Positions 1 to 7,319 of a DNA stretch of 53,707 bases are shown one piece after another. Source of the DNA: a bacterium (GTDB lineage Bacteria > Actinomycetota > Acidimicrobiia > Spongiisociales > Spongiisociaceae); assembly GCA_028820935.1 (NCBI GenBank), contig JAPPHZ010000019.1:18586-72292 (forward strand), read 5' to 3'. The notes under the pieces are model-generated. The model was not told the origin of the DNA, made no database searches, and worked only from the letters and a program-made list of their open reading frames with translations. Position 1 is the first letter of the stretch, and each line of letters begins with the position of its first letter. The position numbers were made by a program, and so were the translations under genes.

Positions 1-600
1 GAAGAAGACGATGATCACGCCGACGAAGAGGACGACCACGCCCACGAAGAAGACGGCGGACACGTCCACACCGGCGCGGATCCCCACTTCTGGCTCGATC
101 CGCTGCGAGTCGCCAAAGCCGCTCTCCTGATCGCAGAGGCGCTTACGGAGATCGACCCGTCGGGTGACTGGATGTCCCGGGCGGAGGCCTACGCAGCCAC
201 CCTGACCGAACTGGACGCCGAGATCCAGGACATCCTTGCCCCGATCCCACACGAGAACCGCGTGCTGATCACGAACCACGACTCGCTCGGCTACTTCGCT
301 GATCGTTACGAGTTCGAGGTCATCGGCGTGGTCATTCCGGGCGGCTCAACACTGGCCGATCCCAGTTCGGCAGAGCTCGCCGCGTTGGTCGAGGAGATCG
401 TGGAAGAAGGCGTGAAGGTGATTTTCGCCGAGACCATCGATTCCACCGCCCTGGCGGAGGCGGTTGCGGCCGAGGCCGGCACCGACGTGGCAGTTGTCAC
501 GCTCCACACCGGATCTTTGGGTGAGCCGGGAACGGAGACCGACAACGTCGTCGGAATGCTCAGAAGCAACGCCATGAGGATCGCCGACGCGCTCTCTTAA
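1..600 (+). CDS. Zinc/metal ABC transporter substrate-binding protein, 5' partial
   Basis: C-terminal 199 residues of a ZnuA/cluster A-I solute-binding protein; the frame is open from base 1, so the start lies outside the window. The visible part begins with an acidic His-rich loop (residues 1-23, E/D/H almost throughout), the mobile metal-collecting loop typical of ZnuA. The PHFWLDP motif follows (His at visible residue 29, a metal ligand), then the NHDSLGYFADRY segment carrying the next ligand, and a FAETIDST stretch matching the second lobe. It would capture Zn2+ (or Mn2+) outside the membrane for the permease at 795. No ATPase gene lies between the two, so the ATPase must be upstream or elsewhere. 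Family certain; metal specificity inferred from the His loop. Confidence 0.93.
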   Translation, partial: EEDDDHADEEDDHAHEEDGGHVHTGADPHFWLDPLRVAKAALLIAEALTEIDPSGDWMSRAEAYAATLTELDAEIQDILAPIPHENRVLITNHDSLGYFADRYEFEVIGVVIPGGSTLADPSSAELAALVEEIVEEGVKVIFAETIDSTALAEAVAAEAGTDVAVVTLHTGSLGEPGTETDNVVGMLRSNAMRIADALS

Positions 601-613
601 GAGGGTGCTACAG

Positions 614-644
614 CTCGGCGCCGCTTGCGGTGCGCGGCGCCGAG
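614..644 (+). terminator. GC-rich hairpin after the znuA-like gene
   Basis: Perfect 10-bp inverted repeat CTCGGCGCCG / CGGCGCCGAG with an 11-nt loop, 13 nt after the znuA-like stop codon. There is no T-tract, as is common for terminators or mRNA 3'-end stabilisers in high-GC actinobacteria. It could attenuate rather than stop transcription into the permease gene. Confidence 0.5.
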
Positions 645-794
645 AAGGACTCTGAGAGTTCGCCGGTGGCAACCGCCTGACTCGAGATCTGCCGGCTACC
701 TCGCGACCCTTTCCGTTAGGGGTAACCTCCCAGCACTCCTGCAACACTGCAGGCAACCGTCACAGCCTCCCACAGAGCAAGGGTCTGATACCCC

Positions 795-1661
795 ATGGAA
801 TGGTTTACCGAACCCTTCGCGTTCGCCTTCCAGCAGCGGGCGATGCTGGGTGGCGCGCTGGCCGCCATCGCCGGCGCCGTGGTCGGGACCTGGGTGGTGA
901 TTCGGGGTATGAGCTTCCTGGGTGACGCCCTGATCCACGGGGTGATACCGGGGATCACGCTGGCCATCCTCCTCGACTTCAACGTGTTCATAGGAGCGGG
1001 GATGGCGGCGGTGGTCATGATCGCCGGGATCAACCTGGTCCACCGCCAGACCGTTTTCTCCGAGGACACCGGTATCGGGCTGCTGTTCGTGGGAATGCTG
1101 GGTCTGGGGGTCATCTTCATCTCCCGGTCTCCTTCCTACAGCGGCGGGATCACGGCGATCCTCTTCGGCGACACGCTGGGGGTCCAGGCGTCGGATATCC
1201 AGGTCCTGGCGGTGGTGACGGCCGTAGTGGTCCTGGTCTCGCTCATCCTCTACCGACCTTTTCTCGTGCTGTCCTTCAACGAGACCAAGGCCAGCCTGCT
1301 GGGGCTACGCCCTTCTCTCACCAACGCCGCCCTGCTGACGTTGATCACCCTCTCCATAGTCGGCTCGTACCGGACTGTCGGAACCTTGCTGGCATTCGGC
1401 CTGCTGGTCGGGCCTCCTGCAACGGCCGCTCTCCTGGTGCGGCGGGTTCCCTCCATGATGGTCATGAGCGCGGTTATAGGGGTTTTCAGCGTCGCCGCCG
1501 GACTGGTGGTCAGTTACCACGCGAACACTTCGGGGTCGGCAACCATGGCAGTCCTCCCGGTGGTGCTGTTCTTTCTGGTACTGGCCGTCACCAACCTCCG
1601 GGAGAAAGTTGCGTCAACGGCAAAGGATGCGCGCGGTGACAGCCAGACCGGTGTCTGCTAG
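795..1661 (+). CDS. ABC-3 family metal transporter permease (ZnuB-like)
   Basis: 288 residues with about eight hydrophobic segments and the features of ABC-3 permeases (ZnuB/MntB): an N-terminal MEWFTEP segment, the VIRGMSFLGDALIHGVIPG segment, and the GSYRTVGTLLAFGLLVGPPATA coupling region near residues 190-212. It forms the membrane channel for the metal delivered by the binding protein encoded at 1-600. The start is ATG with an AAGGG 11 nt upstream. The last ~15 residues are hydrophilic. A cognate ATPase gene is not in the window. Family assignment is firm; Zn2+ as substrate rests on the neighbouring His-rich binding protein and His-rich peptide. Confidence 0.92.
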   Translation: MEWFTEPFAFAFQQRAMLGGALAAIAGAVVGTWVVIRGMSFLGDALIHGVIPGITLAILLDFNVFIGAGMAAVVMIAGINLVHRQTVFSEDTGIGLLFVGMLGLGVIFISRSPSYSGGITAILFGDTLGVQASDIQVLAVVTAVVVLVSLILYRPFLVLSFNETKASLLGLRPSLTNAALLTLITLSIVGSYRTVGTLLAFGLLVGPPATAALLVRRVPSMMVMSAVIGVFSVAAGLVVSYHANTSGSATMAVLPVVLFFLVLAVTNLREKVASTAKDARGDSQTGVC

Positions 1662-1748
1662 CCTTGGTGCCTCGTAATCTCAGTCGGATTCCGTCCGGAT
1701 GGTAACGGTCGGGCCCGGCGGGGAGCCGTCAGCACGAAAGGAGCCCGG

Positions 1749-1967
1749 ATGGGTGGGCACGACACGCACGAGTGCGATACGCATGAGCACCACGGCGATG
1801 AGGAAGGCCACGTTCACGACTCGCACGAGTGCGATGACCACGAGCACCATGCCAATGAGCATGAGCATGATGACCACGAGTGCGATACGCATGAGCACCA
1901 CGGCGATGAGGAAGGCCACGTTCACGATCCACACGAGTGCGACGGCCACGAGCACCACGGCCACTGA
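1749..1967 (+). CDS. Small His/Asp/Glu-rich metal-binding peptide (72 aa)
   Basis: A 72-residue ORF with 24 His and 4 Cys, no Lys or Arg, and almost no hydrophobic residues. It carries four HEC motifs (Cys 9, 28, 45, 64) and four EHH motifs, and is built from an internal duplication: residues 4-24 and 40-60 are near identical. The start is backed by a strong AAAGGAG eight bases upstream, and a convincing terminator follows at 2029. No signal peptide is visible, so it is likely cytoplasmic. It lies 87 bp after the metal permease gene. I recognise no named family; composition suggests a zinc or nickel buffer/chaperone. The overlapping ORF in frame 1 encodes only Arg/Thr/Ser-rich nonsense. Confidence 0.72.
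   Translation: MGGHDTHECDTHEHHGDEEGHVHDSHECDDHEHHANEHEHDDHECDTHEHHGDEEGHVHDPHECDGHEHHGH
1768..1931 (+). repeat. Internal direct repeat in the His-rich peptide gene
   Basis: About 53 bp starting CACGAGTGCGATACGCATGA occur at 1768-1820 and again at 1876-1928, nearly base for base, with a degenerate third unit between them. The near-identity at third codon positions indicates recent duplication. Confidence 0.75.
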
Positions 1968-2028
1968 GTAACGAGCGACCGCTGGGATCGGAGCGGTAAT
2001 ACGTCCGGTCGCACGGTTACTCGAAGAA

Positions 2029-2057
2029 AGCCGAAGGATTCAACTCCTCCGGCTTTT
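2029..2057 (+). terminator. Intrinsic terminator after the His-rich peptide gene
   Basis: Stem AGCCGaAGGA / TCCTcCGGCT with a 6-nt loop followed by TTTT. It ends the metal-uptake/His-rich peptide transcript and sits 12 bp before the 3' end of the convergent helicase gene, so it may act in both directions. A longer imperfect hairpin (GAGTAAC 1966-1972 with GTTACTC 2016-2022, inner CGACCG/CGGTCG) precedes it. Confidence 0.75.
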
Positions 2058-2069
2058 CGCGTCCGGGAC

Positions 2070-4346
2070 CTACCCGACGGCGTTGAGGGCGGCCCTCAGG
2101 AGTCTGCGTGCTCCGCCTTTGGAGAGGGGCTCGTTGAAGTTGCCGCACTTGGGCGACTGGACGCACGAAGGGCACCCGGAGATGCACCGGCACCGAGCGA
2201 GTGCCGCCACCGTGGCCATGACCAATTCCTCGCCCGCCGGGTACGCCACCGGAGCGATGCCGGAGCCACCCCGGTAGCCCTCATGGATGAAGATGGTGGC
2301 CTCTCCCGTCTGCGGGTGGTGCGTGACGGAGAGGCCACCTATATCGGAACGATCGCAGATCGCGAACAGCGGGAGCATGGCGATCATGGTGTGTTCCGCG
2401 GCGTGAAGCGACCCGGGTGCCTCCCGCCGGTCGATACCGGCCCGATCCATGACCGAGGCGGGCACGGTGAACCAGAAGGCGTCGGTCTCTATCTGCGTCG
2501 GGGGCAGTTCCAGGGGGATGGTTCGCCGGTCGTTGCCTCTATCTCTCATCCGATACTTGCGGCGGTAGCCCAGCACATGGGCCGACACCCGCACCGGGCC
2601 GAGGAAACTGCCCATCGCCCCCACCCGACCCTGCTCGGAGACCCCTAGCACGTCGAGAGCTTTCTGGACGTGCGGCTCTGTGTAGTAATCCACGCGGGCG
2701 CTCCGGGCGCGGACCTCCAGCCCGGCCACGTCCAGCTCCTCCACCAGGTAGGTGCGGCCCTGGTGCAGGTAGACGGCGCCCTCATGTGCGTCCGAGAAGG
2801 CCCGGTCCCAGTCCACCTCACCGATCACCCGGCGGGAATCGACGTCGTAGATGGAGAACGAGCGGGCGTCGGATGACCGGATGCTCCTTCCGTGGGCGGG
2901 CGACCGGCGGCCCGCCCAGAGCAGCCGGCGGTCCTCGACTCGCAGTTCGCCTTCTCCGACCAAGCGGGCCCCCGACTCCCATAGATCATCTCCGAAGACG
3001 GGCCGGTCACGCCAGCCGAGAGGTAGCTCGTGGGCAGCGCAACTCAGGTGATAGTCCATGACGTTGGGGTTGGTCGGGTTGACGACCGCGGCTTCGGGCG
3101 TCCGGCCGAAGAGCTCGTCCGGATGGTGGACGAAATACTGGTCCAGGGCGTCCTCTCCGGCCACCAGGACGACCAGCGCCATGTCCTGTTCCCGGCCGGC
3201 CCGGCCGGCCTGCTGCCGGAACGAGGAAATGGTGCCGGGGAACGTGCACAGCAAGGCCGCGTCCAAGCCCCCGATGTCGACGCCCAGCTCGAGGGCATTG
3301 GTGGCGGAGATGCCGACCAGTTCTCGCGAGAAGAGCCGGGCCTCGATGTCCCGCCGGTCCCGGGCCGTGTAGCCGGCACGATACGGAGAAATCCGGTCGG
3401 CGTCGGCGCCCAGGCGGCGGGCGGCGTTGACATGGATCAGCTCGGTGGCGCGCCGGCTGCGACCGAAGGCGATCGTATGGATACCGCGGCGCACCAGGTC
3501 GACGTACAGATCGGTCGTCTCTGCGATCGAGGATCGGCGGCCGGCGGACTCCTCCTTGAGCGGCGGGTTCCATATCGCCACCATCCGTTCACCGGTAGCG
3601 GAGTCGTCGCTGTCCACCAGCGAAACGTCCAGGCCGCACAGGCGCTCGGCCAGATCCACCGGGTTGCCGATGGTGGCGGAGGTAAGCACGAAGGTGGGAT
3701 CGGCGCCGTAGTGGGCGGCCAGACGGCGCAGGCGCCGGATGATGTTGGCTGTGTGGCTACCGAACATCCCCCGCAGGTAGTGCATCTCGTCGATCACGAC
3801 GTGACCCAGGCGGGACAGGAAGTCCTTCCACAGGCCGTGGTTGGGGAGGATCCCGTAGTGCAGCATGTCCGGGTTGGTCAGGATGACGTTGGCGCGCCTC
3901 CGGACCCGGGAACGCTGCTCGCGTGGAAGATCGCCGTCGTACGCGGATACCTTCATCTGCGGGAGGCTCAAGGCCTGGATGGAACCGAGCTGGTCCTGGG
4001 CCAGTGCCTTGGTCGGGAAGATGAGCAGGGCGGTGCTGGTCCCAACCTCGAGCATTCGTTCGGCAATCGGTGCCTGGTAGCACAGCGTCTTACCCGATGC
4101 GGTGCCGGAGACCACCACCGTGTGGGTCCCGGCCCTGATCGAGCGGATCGCCCGGGCCTGGTGGCCGTATAGACGCCCGATGCCCTTGCCGGCGAGCCGC
4201 TCGGATAGGGTCGGATCGAGAGGGGGATCCAAGTCCTCGAAACGAGCCGGGCGGGCAGGAAAGATCCGGGCATGGACCAGGTCCCCCGGAAAGCGTTCGC
4301 TCTTCTCCCAACCCGAGACCAAGTCCCGGAAGTCAGTACTTGCCAT
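2070..4346 (-). CDS. DEAD/DEAH-box helicase with C-terminal DUF1998 zinc-binding module (MrfA/SftH-like)
   Basis: 758 residues, a superfamily 2 helicase of the YprA/MrfA/SftH group. Seen in order: Q-motif-like YGHQ (60-63), Walker A SGTASGKT (80-87), PTKALAQDQ, box II DEMH (186-189), TSATIGNP, then the second RecA domain with ATNALELGVDIGGLD and QQAGRAGR. A four-Cys cluster (CISGCPSCVQSPKC) near the C-terminus is the DUF1998/MZB module. Family knowledge: 3'-5' helicases acting in DNA repair, such as mitomycin C repair by MrfA. The ATG has GAGGA upstream. It stands alone, convergent with the metal operon. Confidence 0.93.
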   Translation of the reverse strand: MASTDFRDLVSGWEKSERFPGDLVHARIFPARPARFEDLDPPLDPTLSERLAGKGIGRLYGHQARAIRSIRAGTHTVVVSGTASGKTLCYQAPIAERMLEVGTSTALLIFPTKALAQDQLGSIQALSLPQMKVSAYDGDLPREQRSRVRRRANVILTNPDMLHYGILPNHGLWKDFLSRLGHVVIDEMHYLRGMFGSHTANIIRRLRRLAAHYGADPTFVLTSATIGNPVDLAERLCGLDVSLVDSDDSATGERMVAIWNPPLKEESAGRRSSIAETTDLYVDLVRRGIHTIAFGRSRRATELIHVNAARRLGADADRISPYRAGYTARDRRDIEARLFSRELVGISATNALELGVDIGGLDAALLCTFPGTISSFRQQAGRAGREQDMALVVLVAGEDALDQYFVHHPDELFGRTPEAAVVNPTNPNVMDYHLSCAAHELPLGWRDRPVFGDDLWESGARLVGEGELRVEDRRLLWAGRRSPAHGRSIRSSDARSFSIYDVDSRRVIGEVDWDRAFSDAHEGAVYLHQGRTYLVEELDVAGLEVRARSARVDYYTEPHVQKALDVLGVSEQGRVGAMGSFLGPVRVSAHVLGYRRKYRMRDRGNDRRTIPLELPPTQIETDAFWFTVPASVMDRAGIDRREAPGSLHAAEHTMIAMLPLFAICDRSDIGGLSVTHHPQTGEATIFIHEGYRGGSGIAPVAYPAGEELVMATVAALARCRCISGCPSCVQSPKCGNFNEPLSKGGARRLLRAALNAVG

Positions 4347-4451
4347 GGTCTCGATCCTCTCGCAGCCCGGTGGACACCGGCCACGCGGTCGCCGGCTATT
4401 ACCCGACTATCGGCACGGAGCGACGAAGTTTCAACCCCCTTGAAGCGGACT

Positions 4452-5126
4452 TCACGTCAGGCTGGGGAGTCTCTCCGGGAGCATCAGGTTGAGGTCGTCC
4501 TCGGTGAGTTCGAGTATCTCATCGGCGAGGTCATTCATCTCTCGCGAGACGCTGTGCCGATCAGGTGTGGCGATCACCACCCGTGCGCCCAGTTCCTGTG
4601 CCGATCGCACGGCTTCCGCCAGATCGCGATCACCGGAGAAGATCACGGCCGTATCGAAAGCCCCGCGGCCGGCCAGCCGGGTGATGTCGGAGCACAGCAT
4701 GGTGTCGACCCCGCGCTGGCGGCGTTCGGGCCGGAAGGTCCACTGCTGATCGAACTCCTCCATTACCCGATCCGGATCGAGGTCGAGCGCCACCGCGGTG
4801 CGGGTCAGCGCATCACGGATACCCTGCTCGAACCACGGCCGGTACTCCACGATGTGACCCAAGCGGAGCTGGATTCCGGCTGTCTGGCCGAGGGCCGAGA
4901 AGAAGCGGCGCTGGCCGTCCGCCAGCTCGTGGCCGCTATCGAACCGGGCGTCGTACCAGTAGACCCGGAGGAACCGCGCTCCCCGTTCGAAGGTCAGGTC
5001 CTGGAACCAGGAGACGACGGCTTCGCTGTCCATCCGCACGTTGCGGGGATTCTCATCGAGGGCCCGGGCGCCCTCAGCCCTCAGAAACCCTGCGTTCACA
5101 AACCCGGCATAAGTAGGCAACGTCAT
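4452..5126 (-). CDS. NYN/PIN-like domain protein (LabA/DUF88 type)
   Basis: 224 residues with the NYN fold typical of single-domain nucleases. The N-terminal FVNAGFLR takes the place of the usual first-strand FIDxxN segment, followed by YWYDARF, RGVDTMLCSDITRLA and SGDRDLAEAV; the Asp residues of the last two motifs would bind the catalytic metal. ATG at 5126 is chosen over TTG at 5141 because GAGAGGG lies five to six bases upstream. Likely an RNase acting on structured or damaged RNA; the substrate cannot be told. It sits 105 bp upstream of the helicase gene on the same strand, so co-transcription is possible. Confidence 0.85.
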   Translation of the reverse strand: MTLPTYAGFVNAGFLRAEGARALDENPRNVRMDSEAVVSWFQDLTFERGARFLRVYWYDARFDSGHELADGQRRFFSALGQTAGIQLRLGHIVEYRPWFEQGIRDALTRTAVALDLDPDRVMEEFDQQWTFRPERRQRGVDTMLCSDITRLAGRGAFDTAVIFSGDRDLAEAVRSAQELGARVVIATPDRHSVSREMNDLADEILELTEDDLNLMLPERLPSLT

Positions 5127-5271
5127 TGAAGGCCCTCTCAATCGCTAATAGATACGAGAACAATGGTGATCGATGTGATACATGGCGCTCGCCGGTCACA
5201 AGCCATGCCGCCGGAGGCGGGTCCCAATGGATTGGGCGGCACCCTTCCAACGATAGCTTGATGGCTCTCCA

Positions 5272-6066
5272 ATGCTTAACCTTGGACCGATGCCTTCGAT
5301 CTCCACGGGCCGCCTGTGGCGCCACAACCTCACCGGAGACCGGCGCCAGGTGGTGGTGGTGCTGGTCGTGTCGGCGCTCAGCCTGACCTTTCTCAACTTC
5401 GGGACCAACCCGGCGTGGTTCGTGGCCGTGCTGGAGACGGTGGGTGCAGGCGGTTGGGCCGAGCGGGCTAGGGGTGCCTTCGAGGGATCGGACTCCGCCC
5501 AACTCAACCGGTTGATCTTCTGGGGCGGTGCGCAGATCCTGGCGTACACCCTTCTCCCGGTTGCGGCCATCAAGCTGGTCCTCAAGGACAGAATCCGGAA
5601 CTACGGGCTCCGGATGAAGGGGATCGGAGCGCACGGCGGCACCTACGTGATCCTGCTGGCGCTATCGATCCCCTTCGTGGTCCTCGCTTCCTTCACGCCG
5701 GCATTCCAGGCCAAGTACCCGTTCTACGACCTGGCCCCCGGTGAAGGGCTGTGGCCCGCCATGACGGTCTGGTGGGTGGTCTACGGCTTGCAGTTCGTGG
5801 CGCTCGAGTTCTTCTTCCGCGGGTTCATGGTGCACGGTCTCAGCGCCCGCTTCGGCTACCTGTCGGTGTTCGTGATGATGGTCCCGTACAACATGCTTCA
5901 CTACAGCAAGCCGGTTGCCGAAGCACTGGCGGCGATCCTCGGAGGGATCATCCTCGGATCGCTGTCGTTGCGGAGCCGGTCCATCTGGTGGGGAGTCGGC
6001 GTTCATGTCGGGGTGGCGGCCACCATGGATGTGGCCGCCCTTGCCCACAAGGGCTTCCTGTGGTGA
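5272..6066 (+). CDS. CPBP-family intramembrane metalloprotease (Rce1/Abi-like)
   Basis: 264 residues with about seven membrane segments and the CPBP motifs: LEFFFRGFMVHGL (the EExxxR motif, here with a single Glu), MLHYSKP (motif 2 His) and HVGVAATMD (motif 3). Related proteins are glutamic-type intramembrane proteases involved in prenyl-protein processing, bacteriocin self-immunity or anchoring. A second in-frame ATG at 5290 is possible; neither has a strong ribosome binding site. The stop overlaps the GTG of the next gene (GTGA), so the two are translationally coupled. Loss of the first Glu of the EE pair could affect activity. Confidence 0.85.
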   Translation: MLNLGPMPSISTGRLWRHNLTGDRRQVVVVLVVSALSLTFLNFGTNPAWFVAVLETVGAGGWAERARGAFEGSDSAQLNRLIFWGGAQILAYTLLPVAAIKLVLKDRIRNYGLRMKGIGAHGGTYVILLALSIPFVVLASFTPAFQAKYPFYDLAPGEGLWPAMTVWWVVYGLQFVALEFFFRGFMVHGLSARFGYLSVFVMMVPYNMLHYSKPVAEALAAILGGIILGSLSLRSRSIWWGVGVHVGVAATMDVAALAHKGFLW

Positions 6067-6809
6067 GCGAGCCGAGTGGTCGACGGCCCCTGGTCGCGGC
6101 CGTGGAAGCTGTCGGGGTCGGGGTCGCCGGGGCGGCGCTGGCCTGGCTGTTCATCGCGGCCCTGCGATGGGTTCCGGCCGCGCTGGCGGGCGCCGCGGTG
6201 GGGGCGGCCGGGCTAAACGGGGCGATCAGCGGCGCCAAGGGCATCTACCAGTGGCGCCGGCCCCGCGGCTGGGTGTGCTGGGGACTGGACTCCACCTGGG
6301 GGCTGATCAGCGTGGCAGGCGGGGTGCTGCTGCATCTGGTCAACGCCTTCTACCCGTCCTCGTACTTCGACGGCATGAGCCGCCGCACCAACCGCCATGT
6401 GTACGAGGCCGGTTTCACCTTCCGGTCCCGGTTCGCCATCACCTTCGGCAACGTGGTCTCGGCCGCCGGGGGCGACACCGGCCTCCGTGGGGATTCACCG
6501 CAGGTGACACGGCGAAGGCGCCTGATCGACGTGCACGAGGAGGCGCATGTCTTCCAGAACCGATCGTTCGGCCCCCTCTACGTTCTCGGATACGGCGCCT
6601 GGCTGCTGCTGGCGGGCGCGGCCGGCCTGTTGGTCGGGCTGGTGCTGGATCGGAGCAACTGGCGATCGGTGGTGGAGACCTTCGCCTACTACGACAACCC
6701 CTTCGAATACTGGGCCTACCGCAAGGACCGGTACTGGCCGCCCCACGGTGCCCATCCCCGCTTCGTCTGGAGGCCCGGGAACCAGTGCCGGCCGGGCGAA
6801 GATCCGTAG
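6063..6809 (+). CDS. Membrane protein with HExxH motif, translationally coupled to the CPBP protease
   Basis: 248 residues from GTG at 6063, which overlaps the preceding stop. Hydrophobic segments lie at about 11-55, 75-95 and 170-195. Between them is HEEAHVFQNRSFGPLYVLGYG (residues 158-178): an HExxH followed by Q..(L/F)GPLY, the pattern of an uncharacterised family of membrane-embedded putative zinc peptidases (HEYGHxxQS...GPLYL). A conserved-looking ETFAYYDNPFEYWAY (about 205-219) could supply a third ligand Glu. Function unknown; coupling to a CPBP protease suggests a shared membrane target. I did not find a better family match. Confidence 0.65.
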   Translation: MSEPSGRRPLVAAVEAVGVGVAGAALAWLFIAALRWVPAALAGAAVGAAGLNGAISGAKGIYQWRRPRGWVCWGLDSTWGLISVAGGVLLHLVNAFYPSSYFDGMSRRTNRHVYEAGFTFRSRFAITFGNVVSAAGGDTGLRGDSPQVTRRRRLIDVHEEAHVFQNRSFGPLYVLGYGAWLLLAGAAGLLVGLVLDRSNWRSVVETFAYYDNPFEYWAYRKDRYWPPHGAHPRFVWRPGNQCRPGEDP

Positions 6810-7279
6810 AGCCTCCTCGTAAGAACGCGAAAAACTGCGGGCGAACAGGCTCCGCACGCCGGGCCCTCCCCCACCGCCGCCACCTTGGTGTCGAGCGCGT
6901 TCCGTCCTCCCCCAGGGTGGGGGCTGCCTCGACGATTTGTTCTCTCTCACGGTCCGGCCGACGTCGGGTCCGGATCGCAGGTGCTTCAACCCTGATTCCT
7001 GATGTGGGCGAGACGGCAACCGATGCGGCCAGGGTCGGTGTGCCCTTCCGTGTCGCTTCGACAAACCGTCCATCCGGCATGGAGAATCGCGGTTAACGGT
7101 TGACCACTACCATAAAATGAAGGTGTGACACGAGCGGGTGAAGAAGGGCCGATTCCTCTTTTTCGATGGGGAGTCACGTAGCGAGAGGATGCAAGAGGCC
7201 GCCTGGAAGTGTCGCCGCCTAGACGAGGTCTCATGAGCACGAACCAACCCGATCACGCAGATCGCTAGCCTTTCACCCC
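6810..7279. other. Intergenic region with hairpin and promoter-like elements
   Basis: 470 bp with no convincing ORF; the 213-residue frame on the minus strand (6439-7080) is Arg-rich and reads through the upstream gene, so it is a shadow. Seen: a perfect hairpin CCCCCA-GGG-TGGGGG at 6910-6924, a TAAAAT -10-like box at 7113-7118, and a TAGCCT box at 7266-7271 just before the first candidate start of the oxidase gene. Confidence 0.5.
7266..7271 (+). promoter_or_regulatory. -10 box (TAGCCT) placed for a leaderless start at 7280
   Basis: TANNNT-type hexamer whose last T is 9 nt before the ATG at 7280, the spacing of leaderless actinobacterial promoters and of other such sites in this window. That ATG is out of frame with the downstream oxidase because of the 20-bp duplication. 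Confidence 0.35.
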
Positions 7280-7319
7280 ATGGGCATATTCAGGACAATA
7301 TGGGCATATTCAGGACAAT
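7280..7319 (+). repeat. Exact 20-bp tandem duplication containing the start codon
   Basis: Unit ATGGGCATATTCAGGACAAT occurs twice without a gap (7280-7299, 7300-7319). As 20 is not a multiple of 3, the first ATG opens a 16-codon frame ending at TAG 7328-7330, while the second ATG is in frame with the oxidase. The duplicated CAGGAC gives the second ATG a Shine-Dalgarno-like sequence. Confidence 0.95.

Noticed and set aside
1699-1971. 90-residue ORF in another frame over the His-rich peptide
   Set aside because: Translation is Arg/Thr/Ser/Met repetitive and lacks the strong ribosome binding site placement; the His frame has it.
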